This document shows, one piece after another, positions 1 to 9,592 of a DNA stretch of 64,000 nucleotides (position 1 is its first letter; each line of letters starts with the position of its first letter). The position numbers and the translations under genes were made by a program. Location: NCBI GenBank assembly GCA_022393335.1, contig JAJEKB010021095.1, positions 1-64,000 of the forward strand. The letters run 5' to 3'. The notes beneath the pieces were generated by a model, which saw only the letters and a program-made list of their open reading frames with translations, was not told where the DNA came from and ran no database searches. The DNA comes from Macrotrachela quadricornifera. Lineage: Eukaryota; Rotifera; Eurotatoria; Philodinida; Philodinidae.

Positions 1-1763
1 ATAACGAATGAAATAGAAGAAAGACTATCCAGTATAATATCCTAACAGGGGGGCGGAGGGATCCAAATTTCTACACTTAAACACTCTCTTTTAGATCGTG
101 TTTCACAATATTATTCAGAATCAGTATTGAAGACTAAATCGTAGTAAACGTATTATAAACCATTTTATCTGCCTATGCGGACTCAAAAAATGAATTTCAT
201 GAAAATGCTCCCTTTCGTACTCAATTATCTATTATTTTATCTCCTACAAATGTTTCATAATATCAAATCCAATTTTTGAGTCTATCTTAAGAGACTATAG
301 AAATTTGTTTTGATGAAAATAGAGTTTATACAAAGATTTACAATACACATAATTCGACTCAATGTACAATGTTGATTCTGAATATTATTTTAGTTTTGAT
401 TTAATATGTATTTTTCTAATGAAAATTCAGCAAAAAGGCACAAAACTGTACTTCGAAAATAGTATGCTTGAAATTCCTTGAGTCTGAAGTACTTTGTGAA
501 TTTCATAAATATATACTTTTATAACTTTTTAAAGGATCTATCAATTTGAATTACAAAGATTTATCGTAATTGAACTTTGTAGATCTCTTTTAGTCGATAT
601 CTGAATAGATAGGATCGATTTTTCAACTAACATACCATTAACTGCCAGTGAAGTGACAAATTAAAGACACCAATCATTCTTTTCGATAGACTTGACCTTA
701 TAGAAACCAATGCAGAACTGAATGTTTAGGAGTGACACATTATTTTCTTTGTAGTTTAAAAACGTAAAGTAAAGTATGCCATACTTAATAAAATAGAGTT
801 CTTCAATTTTTCTTTGCTCCATAAAGTAATGTTAAGGTGTATCATTTTTTCATGTATACGTAAAAAATATTATTTTCTCGTTTTATTTCACTAATTCAAA
901 CATACTCTACTTTATCGAGTAGAATAAAACTGAGCTAGTTTACTTTACCAAGTAGAGTAAAAATAAAATATCATTTCTATATATGATCTATCTGATAAGA
1001 CGAATTCGAGATAAAAGCATCATAGCTATGAAAAGTAATTAAGAATAAACTTCGTGATTTCGATCATCATATCGATAGTAAAGAATCTTCTGTAATGTTC
1101 TGTGTTTTATTACTGTAGACATTATAGAATCCTTTTGAAATTACTACCAAACTAATCAGCATCAAATTATGCCACGACAGATATGTGAATGTTAAAATTC
1201 TAACAATAAATTGATTTATAATCATCTTTGGATCTATCCTTTTGTTTATCATGTCTTATAGAAAAAAATATAGAAAATTTTATACGTATAAAGAGAACTT
1301 GTGAGCTATTTTCCGTATCCCAAGGTAAGTTGTTTTATTCATATACTCTTCATTTGTCTTTTCTATATTTTTTTGGTTGTTTGACAAAATAATTTTCTTA
1401 AAATAAAAAGACTTATTTTGTAACAAAATCAATATCTACAGGTGTTAGCGGTATTAGTGATATAACAGTTCATTAACATAAACTATTATTACCTCTTATA
1501 GCATCGTTGATTCTTACGAAAAAAGATACTGTCTGTCAGAATTTTTTGTAAAATCAAATTCTTCATTAACTCTCGTTTTTAACAGTTGCCATTCGTATTC
1601 CAAAATTAATAAAATAGTTTCAGCATCTTTATTATATATGTCTACTACGGACCGCAAGTTTTATAATAATATTTATTTTCATGTGGATGTTGATAGCAGA
1701 AACTAAAACAATATTCAATATAGAAATTTACCGTTTTTCATCACCGTTTAAACAAATATTTAA
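1..1763. other. Gene-free left flank
   Basis: I see no convincing coding exon, RNA gene or repeat array here. The stretch is AT-rich with scattered homopolymers, and its open frames are short (60 codons or fewer) with no recognisable motif. The last few hundred bases are the presumed 5' flank of the glycosyltransferase-like gene that starts at 1764. Confidence 0.5.
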
Positions 1764-3203
1764 ATGAAATATCTTATTTATAAATATGCAAAATTGCTAT
1801 TTCTTGTGGTATTATTACTAATGATGTATTACATATTAAATTCAAAACTCAAAGATAAACGAACAACAAATCTCGTAATATCCCATTCGAGTTTTAATAT
1901 AAATCAAAGCGTTAAATGTCTTCAAGAAAAATCTACTGTTACTACTTTTCCTCCTAATCGTAGCATCATTACTAATGATAATATCACATCTACAACTACT
2001 ATGACTACTACTTTTAAATCATCTGTTTCCACTACTATCACAACTACGACACTTAAGTCATCTGTTCCCACTATCACCACAACTACGACAATTAAGTCAT
2101 CGGTTCCCACTACTATCACAACTACGACACTTAAGTCATCTGTTCCCACTACTACCACAACTACTACTTTTAAGTCATCTGTTCCAACTACTATCGATCC
2201 AGCAGAAGTGCTTGGTGAAAGAGCTCCATCTTCTTCGCAGCGTGATGTCAATTCTTCCAATACTACTCTCGCTGTTTTTATTTTTCATACTCGTCATTTT
2301 TTACTTGCTAATCTTCAACTATATCTTATCCGACAATTTGCTACTAATCTGATTGGTGTTGAACTTTTTATTGATGGATCTGCATCAGAAGATATGCATA
2401 AAGTTGCGGCAATACATAAAGCAGGATTACATAGTTTTCCATCAGATAAACATAAACCAGCTATTGGATCATCCGATAAAAATGCCGATGTTGTTAATTG
2501 GGCATTAAGAAATATAGGAAAAAGTTATCTTCGAAATGGTTCTGCTCTTCTTTTACTTGATGGTGATGTATTTCCATTAAGTTTTTTCGATTCTGTTACG
2601 CTTTTAAATTCGCGTGATATTGTTTGTCGAAAACATCCTGCAACATATTCTCGATTTTGTTGGATTGGATTTATTTGTTTAGCTCCACAATTATATAATA
2701 CAATAGATGATTTCGGTGTATCAACAATAACACGGCGAGGATTTTGGCATGATGCTGCTGGTCAAACACTTGAGTATTTATTAAAATATAAGAATACAAC
2801 ATTTTCTTGGATGAAAGAAACTATTTTAATACATAATGATAAAAATCTATTTTGGGGTGCATTGGAGACTGATATATCTTGGATTGAAAAACATTTTCAT
2901 CGTTGTGATAAATGTGGACCTGAAATATTTTTTTCACCATTTAATAATAGTGATGCAGTATTTTATCATATGATTAGTGCGGCATCAGAATGGAGATTTT
3001 CAGATCAAAATTTACGTAGACAATCATTTTATAATTCTATTATGCAATCACCATATGGATTTAAACGAATTAATAAAACAAATCAAGTACTCTCAACATC
3101 TGAATTAAGTGCATCTGTTAGAAAAATACAAAAAATGAGATTAATACCTTTTCATGGTAATCTAACTTGTAATAGTATCTGTCAAAAACAGTCATTCAGA
3201 TGA
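1764..3203 (+). CDS. Type II membrane glycosyltransferase-like protein with Thr-rich stalk
   Basis: A single-exon frame of 479 codons. Residues about 8-27 form a hydrophobic signal anchor (LLFLVVLLLMMYYIL). A stalk at about 70-150 is rich in Thr/Ser and contains five copies of a 13-residue repeat (KSSVPTTITTTT-like), suited to heavy O-glycosylation. The globular part has several N-x-S/T sites and an acidic LLLLDGDVFPL stretch preceded by hydrophobic strands, which resembles the DxD metal/nucleotide-sugar site of GT-A glycosyltransferases. This layout (short cytosolic tail, anchor, stalk, lumenal catalytic domain) is that of Golgi enzymes. Donor and acceptor cannot be named. The lack of introns, in contrast to the conserved genes of the window, would fit a transferred or retro-derived family, but that is inference. 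The real-gene call is strong; the enzyme class is moderate. Confidence 0.7.
   Translation: MKYLIYKYAKLLFLVVLLLMMYYILNSKLKDKRTTNLVISHSSFNINQSVKCLQEKSTVTTFPPNRSIITNDNITSTTTMTTTFKSSVSTTITTTTLKSSVPTITTTTTIKSSVPTTITTTTLKSSVPTTTTTTTFKSSVPTTIDPAEVLGERAPSSSQRDVNSSNTTLAVFIFHTRHFLLANLQLYLIRQFATNLIGVELFIDGSASEDMHKVAAIHKAGLHSFPSDKHKPAIGSSDKNADVVNWALRNIGKSYLRNGSALLLLDGDVFPLSFFDSVTLLNSRDIVCRKHPATYSRFCWIGFICLAPQLYNTIDDFGVSTITRRGFWHDAAGQTLEYLLKYKNTTFSWMKETILIHNDKNLFWGALETDISWIEKHFHRCDKCGPEIFFSPFNNSDAVFYHMISAASEWRFSDQNLRRQSFYNSIMQSPYGFKRINKTNQVLSTSELSASVRKIQKMRLIPFHGNLTCNSICQKQSFR
2016..2210 (+). repeat. 39-bp in-frame tandem repeat (Thr-rich stalk)
   Basis: Five unit starts fall at 2016, 2055, 2094, 2133 and 2172, exactly 39 bp apart. 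Each encodes a 13-residue unit beginning K-S-S-V followed by a Thr run. Copies differ by a few substitutions, and the last unit grades into unique sequence. Length variation between alleles is likely. Confidence 0.9.
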
Positions 3204-4091
3204 TAATAATAATATTTAAGACTTTACCTGTTAAATTCAGTAATGCAATGAAAACCGTATGTTTATTTGGATATGCATTTATTCATATTAAGAAATATGG
3301 TGTATTATCTATAGAATTAACAAAGACCCATACATACTGCACAACTGTTTTTTCTCCTTTAATGTATGACCTCAAAGCTTTGATCTTTCACTTAGTAAGA
3401 GTATATGGACATGCCACATTATATATAAAGATAGCCGTATGGCCTCATACTCTTATATTACACACATTTTTGTAGTTCGTCTAGTCTTCGTTCTTATAGT
3501 CTTACATCTTTCGTACCTCTTGTATTCTTACCTCCTTATTGCCACATTCGTCCTTTAACCTTTAATTCGCGACAAAGAAACTGACACACAGACACACACT
3601 GTTCATTATATATATGGATTGTTATTCAATTCTATATTCGTTTTTCGTTGAAATAAATTAGCAAGTTTATTTTTCTCAAGATTAATATTTAAAATATTAT
3701 CAAGCTCTAGCCTAAGTTCTGACATTATTTATTGAGTCCATTCGGTTTATTGTTTCCCAGAAAACGATAAAAAATAATCGATCGCACTTTTATAACCCAA
3801 GTACGTGTACAACATAAACGAAAGAAAAACTCGCTTCCTTGAAAGCGAGTTCCTTCGGCTTCAAATGTGCATCGCAAAAACCTATGTTAGACCTGTACTG
3901 CCTATGCTTCATTCACTATGTGTATATTTATAGAGTAATATGACTATTTCCCTCCTAGCATTTAATGTAATTATATTTCAATACATTTCAATGATTACGT
4001 CTAAATTAGTACGTCTAAAATTCTACATTCAAACCTATATATCTAAATTTGTATTGAATTAGATGTATAGTTTAAGACGTACGCTAATATA
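3204..4091. other. Intergenic, no gene seen
   Basis: No supported gene. It includes a perfect 9-bp stem hairpin (arms 3828-3836 and 3843-3851, AACTCGCTT / AAGCGAGTT, 6-base loop) of unknown meaning. Confidence 0.5.
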
Positions 4092-4100
4092 AAGTTATAT

Positions 4101-4175
4101 CCTAATTGCGAACAAAAACTAAGCCAATTAAGAGAAAAGTGTTTGCAATATGGAACATAGAAAATATCGTTGATC
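4101..4175 (+). repeat. Left terminal inverted repeat of decayed MULE
   Basis: Pairs with 5739-5813 in reverse complement over its full length, with a limited number of mismatches. The bases just outside are the 4092-4100 copy of the target duplication. Confidence 0.85.
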
Positions 4176-4262
4176 GTATTTTTATTGTTTCAAAATTGTC
4201 TTTGATAATTTAGTTGTTTTGATTAATGACTATGAATTGTCTTATTAATCGTTTCTTCAAAC

Positions 4263-5593
4263 ATGGGTGCAAATTTTACTTGGTTAACAACTGAAAGAGA
4301 TGAAAAAGCAATTCTATATAACAACTATCTATATGGATTAAGACGTGAAAACCAGAGTGATTCATTAATTTATATATGTACTTTCAAATCTTGTTCTTGT
4401 ACTTTCACTTTAAAAGTTAATGAAATTGTCAACTCAAATAGTACAGCATATTACCATAATCCTAAACTATCAGAAATTTGTGAGTATTTCTTTCTTTCCT
4501 TTCATTTCAAATAATCTGTTGTCTATCTTGAGTTTAGCGTCGTGACAATGACTCAGCTGCTTTGATTCCAATCTACACAACATGGAACACTACTTCATAT
4601 AATACTAGAAAAACTGTATTGCCTTCAACACAAACATTGTTATGATTAATTACAATTCCTAATGATATGTATTATAACAAAATACAATAAGAATTTTTAT
4701 TTTGTAGTACAGCAACACCACATCAAGTTTTTGCTTTTGCTTCAGAATAATGTTTAAAATTAAAACTATTAAGTGAAAATTCTCATTAGAGTGCAAATGG
4801 AACATTTCCATACCGCATCTGCATTATCTACCGAAGCATATTATACTCATGTTTTGGATGAATTTAGCATGAAGCCAATAATCTATGCGTGTTCTGACAA
4901 CAATCCAGGAGAAGATTATCATCATTTATTTACATTATTAATTGTTTATGCAACGACGCAAACATTACATTAAATCCATCATCAATTTTAATAGATTTTG
5001 AACAATGTGCAATTGATCATGTATTTCCACAAGCATTAGTTAAAGGATGTCATTTTCATTTTGCTCAAAATATTTGGAAAAAACTAAAGAAGTATGGTTT
5101 AGTTAATCGAAAGAAGAAAATATACGTTGTCAAATAGCAAACATTACCAATTTACTATTACTACTTTCAAATGAAATTAATACCCATACAGAAAATATTT
5201 AAATGGTTACATTGATGAGTGAAGATTTCCGGTTGATATGTAAAATCATTTCGATAATATGGCTGAACGACCACCTAATAATAATCATTTAGTAGATTTT
5301 CATCGACAAATAAATGCAAGAGTTCGAACAAATCCTAATTTATGGACATGGATTAATGGAGTTAATTCAAGAGGAGAATCTGTGATGTGCCGTTATGAAC
5401 AAGAGCAAGCTCAAAAACGTACAACACGACCAAGAAAAGAAAGATATATACGTGACAGTGATAAACTTATATTATCAAAACAAAATATATTCAAGATAAG
5501 GATTTTGATGCTTATCAATCAGGTTTAAGATTTAATTCTCATTGTTATATACGTGTTATAAAAGATACTCAAGACAATAGTGACGAAGAATGA
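4263..5593 (+). pseudogene. FLYWCH/MULE transposase remnant
   Basis: Pieces of one transposase lie in order but in different frames. 4263-4514 reads like a FLYWCH zinc finger (start GANFTWLTTERDEKA, then Y-I-C and C-S-C-T-F, later Y-H-N-P). About 4950-5137 reads SILIDFEQCAIDHVFPQA, then GCHFHFAQNIWKK, the second-Asp block of MULE transposases. 5259-5528 reads PPNNNHLVDFHRQINARV followed by NPNLWTWI, the degraded C-terminal block. Frameshifts and stops separate the pieces, and a central portion (4515-4772) is eroded. It lies wholly inside the 4101-5813 inverted repeats. It cannot make a working enzyme. Confidence 0.75.
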
Positions 5594-5738
5594 CTTTTTT
5601 ATTATATGTTTCTCTTATCAATAATTTATTTTGTTATGCATTTCTCTTATCAAGAGTTTATCTTGTTATATATTTTTCTAACTAATACTATTATTTGATT
5701 ATTAAAGTATTCGCAATTTTAAAACTCAATAGAAATCA

Positions 5739-5813
5739 GATCAACGATATTTTTTATATTCCATATTGCGAACGTTTTCCCATTAATTGGCTTAATTTTT
5801 GTTCGCAATTAGT
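5739..5813 (-). repeat. Right terminal inverted repeat of decayed MULE
   Basis: Reverse complement of 4101-4175. It is followed at 5814-5822 by the second copy of the target duplication. Confidence 0.85.
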
Positions 5814-5822
5814 AAGTTATAA

Positions 5823-8800
5823 CACTAATTTAAACTCATCAAAAGAATTTATTATAGTTAAATTATGATTTTCTTCACGATTTAGCCGTACTTTTCATTC
5901 CTCTCAGAACAGATTTCATTTTTTTTATCAGCGTTTCCCAGAGAAATGATAAAGTGAATTATATGCATTTACTCGACGGTTAATAACATGTTTCATTTTT
6001 CAGGGCTGAGCCGTCACTGCATTCAATCGCATTTTTTTTGACTTCTCATCTGTCTGATTCTTTCTCAAAAAATCAGCAGTATTTCATAAAATCATTGACT
6101 GTATTTTTTTAGTTTTACTACCTACAAATAAAAATACTTTTGTGACATTGAATCAAGACTAACATCACTCACTAATAATAACATATATTATTGGTATGTA
6201 TATATATTGATCAAAAACTTGTTCTAATATATGATTTAAATCATTGGCTCTATGATTCGTTCTACAAATATCAATGAAAAGTTAGGAATACTAGAGTATA
6301 ACAATTTTTCTCTTCATTGCAAAAATCCTCCGTATCATTCAAAATGAGAAGCTCCTTTACAAATCTTATTTGTTAGATATTTTGGCAGCAACAAAATTAA
6401 AGAACTTCAGTCTATTACTTTTAGAAATAAGGACGCTAAAATGAATTGTTATTGTGTTCTAATATAAGTCAAACTGGTAACTAGTTAATTTACTTTCTTC
6501 AAAATATTCAAATTGAATGAGAAAACCAAAAATAAAATCATAAAAATTTCCTTAAGTATTATTAACATTCCTAAACGATTTAAAGTATCTCATCACAATC
6601 GTTTTTAAGTCAAATACACTCACATCACATGAAACGTTCCGAATATATTGCAGTTGTAGTGAAGAGGTTGTAGTAAAATTTTAGCCCTATAACATGATGT
6701 TTGAGAGAGAGAATAGCTGAGCAAGGTTCACCAATGTCCCATTTGGCTATCCAAAAATCCGTATGCCTTTCCATACTATATATTTATTTGTTTTGTTTGA
6801 AAAAGGATGTTAGATGCCAGTGCCTATCAGAGCTACGGTTTTTCAAATTGTGACGTTTGGAGCATAGAAAAGGATGATAGGTTTAATTACTTGAAAAAAC
6901 TCTAACCATGTGAGATCTACCTAGAAAAATACTTTTTTTATACGATAACAACAAAGCCTTTTTGAAAAAAGCTGGTTCTGGTAAGCACTAAAGTTTTATA
7001 AATGCTTGTTTCAATAAAAGATAAGATTAGATATATAGAATGAAGGTTTACAAGAAATTTTCGGATACACCATTAAAAAAGGGATAAACTAAGGATTAAC
7101 TTTCAGTTTTTAAAATACAAGATAAAGACAAAACTTCGATTTTTAAAAATAAGTAAGAATTACTTATAATACGTTTTGAGAACAATACGATACGATAAAC
7201 AACCTTTTCAAATAATCGTCCTTTTTCGCGTGAGTAAATGCGAAAGTAACAACAGGTCTGAATATACAAAGTATATATGTACAGATGAAATTTTTCACAT
7301 ACTCATCATAAAAAATCACAATCACTTAATGAATCGATTTACTGGAGAAGTTTAAAATTTAAAAATTTTGTTCATTATGTTTTTACATGATCAGAACCAT
7401 AGATTAAACTGAGGAAATATGACTAAATTACATAAAATGATAATAATTCATTTATAAATAAATAATCAATTAGTGATTTAAAATTCTGTTTTCTCATTAT
7501 ATGTTATAGACATATATATCCATAGTATTGTGAGCATTATTCTGATGATTTAAAACATAAAATGAAAAAATGTAATTCGATCATGATGAACCAGGCCAGT
7601 ATATTAGTATTTGTTTGAGAAAATTTCGTTCATAGAATTAAAGAAAATTATTCTTTTCAATGCACATTTCTACAGAATACAAGAAATAAATATTTGGATA
7701 GATATTTCATATTAAGGAAAATTCTCTTATGCAAATTGACTTCAAATGCATCAAATATTTGGCATATTTCATTGATAAACATAAAAGAAAATATACAACT
7801 TTTTTAGCTCAAATAAAAAATAAATTCGTGATTAAGGACCATTGCTCAACAGATTACAGAAAATAAAAATGATCTGATTAAATGATTTTTATTGCATGGA
7901 ATAAGAAATAAACTATTGAAGTTTTATAAATATCTCTTTATTTCAAGTTCAAACATTTATTAACGAGCTGCGCAGATATGGCATAATTTATTTGTGTCTC
8001 GTATATAGATAAAAGTTAAACATGTATTTCTAATAATCCGATGATAGATAGTATTTGACGGATATGGAGATTCGGAATTTGAACACTAAAACAATCCTCA
8101 ATAATAGTAATAGCTGACTCCAGTAGTCACTATACTGGCAGTGAGCATTGAGTCATTCAACGATGCATAAAACGTTAATGGATGTTTGAGAAATGGACAA
8201 GGTCGAAGAAGAAGTGGTATGAGAATTAGTAAGAGATCGTATCATATATTAATATTTTCTGCTCAAGTTGTTGCAAATAAGACGAAATTATTCTAATATT
8301 GGTGAAAGTCATATTAGTGAGCTTCTAGGTACCTAAGAGTACAATTATGTCTATATAAGAACAATATTAATCGAAGTACCTGTTTTTAGAAAGAATGATG
8401 TTCTATCGTCTTTTCATAGGGTTTGGTACGGCCAATACACTATATAATCGACGTTTTTTTTTACTTTCACTTTGTCAGAATCATTATGTGTTATAGATGA
8501 AAATACCTTATTCTCTCTAACTGTTTATTTTAAAAATCATTATGACTTATTTAGGTGATGTTCAATTTGAAGTACCGTTTTTTCTGTTGGTACAGATGAT
8601 TTTTTTAAAATCGAATGTTTTTGATTTTGATATCAGGTAGACCGTAGTATTGAGTTATATGTCGATGAACCAATATATTAAACAACTTTAGGCTTTAGTC
8701 GTTACAGGTTATCAGAAGCTTTGAGCAATACTATATTTTTATAGTATTTAGATTTTATTATTCTTTCTAAAACTGACACTTCCATTAAAGTTATTCCTAT

Positions 8801-9592
8801 ATAGATATGTTGTATTTTTCATATACCACTCATCACTGCATCATTAGAAATATATACTCAACTTTTATACATTTGAAGAAGCAAATGCATCTTGCCGTTT
8901 CTTGTGCGAAACTCGTCGCATATTTACTTGTAGCTAAACAGTATGGAAATATATTTCTTAGCAAAAGATTGTAAACATCTGTTATATATATGTAGTTATA
9001 ATTGAACAAAATGACTTATAAACATGATTAATAATGATAATAAATGTCGGCATGAAAATGTTTTAAAATAAATATTATTTAGACTAAATATTTAAAAAGA
9101 TCTCACTCCTATTTGAGGAGTCGAGATTTTGAAACAATAATTTTCTCTCATATTTTTGAATTTCTCATTTATTTATCAACAAAAGTGTCTTTTTTTAATA
9201 AAACTTTCTTTTTCTTTCATATGCAGTATCATCAATATGTACCTTGTGTATTCTCCAATCAATACAGACGAAAGAAAATAAAATATGTGTCTGCAATACA
9301 TTACATCATAAATACATGTATGTATGATGTCATGATGTTGGCAAAAACCACTTGGTTAATGACGCATGACGATATAAATATAGGAAATAAGAAGCGATGT
9401 GTCAGAATAAAAGAAACAGGTTTTCGACAATAATTCATTCAATAGAAAATAAACAAAATATTTTACTAGTTAATAACAAATTAAAAATCTACAGTAAACA
9501 TTTTTATTTTTGTAACATTAAAATTATATTTCCTACTATTTCATATAGACGACATATACAATCGAAGTTACCCTTTATATCTAGTTAATACA
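5823..9592. other. Intergenic, 3.8 kb without a gene
   Basis: AT-rich and without any exon I can support. Open frames near 9113-9588 are short and show neither motif nor splice continuity with the TPR-ART gene, so I treat them as chance. The final few hundred bases are the presumed promoter/5' UTR of that gene. Confidence 0.5.

Larger units (their letters stand above)
4101..5813. mobile_element. Decayed MULE-type DNA transposon with 75-bp TIRs
   Basis: Terminal inverted repeats at 4101-4175 and 5739-5813 match almost throughout: both ends carry CTAATTGCGAACAAAAA, then AAGCCAATTAA and ATATCGTTGATC. The element is flanked by near-identical direct repeats, AAGTTATAT (4092-4100) and AAGTTATAA (5814-5822). 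An 8-9 bp target duplication is typical of the Mutator-like (MULE) superfamily. The interior encodes broken FLYWCH and MULE-transposase pieces, so the copy is dead but its ends are still readable. I saw the inverted repeats and duplications directly; the superfamily follows from both the duplication length and the coding remnants. Confidence 0.85.

Noticed and set aside
1922..2260. 112-codon minus-strand frame rich in Val/Gly/Thr
   Set aside because: It is the antisense reading of the Thr-rich tandem repeat of the plus-strand glycosyltransferase-like gene; repeat periodicity keeps it open.
3200..3475. 91-codon plus-strand frame after the glycosyltransferase-like gene
   Set aside because: No motif, no upstream promoter space, overlaps the stop of the real gene; composition looks random.
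8096..8150. Possible hairpin CCAGTA / TACTGG as an RNA gene or recombination site
   Set aside because: Only six paired bases; expected by chance, no tRNA or other RNA features.
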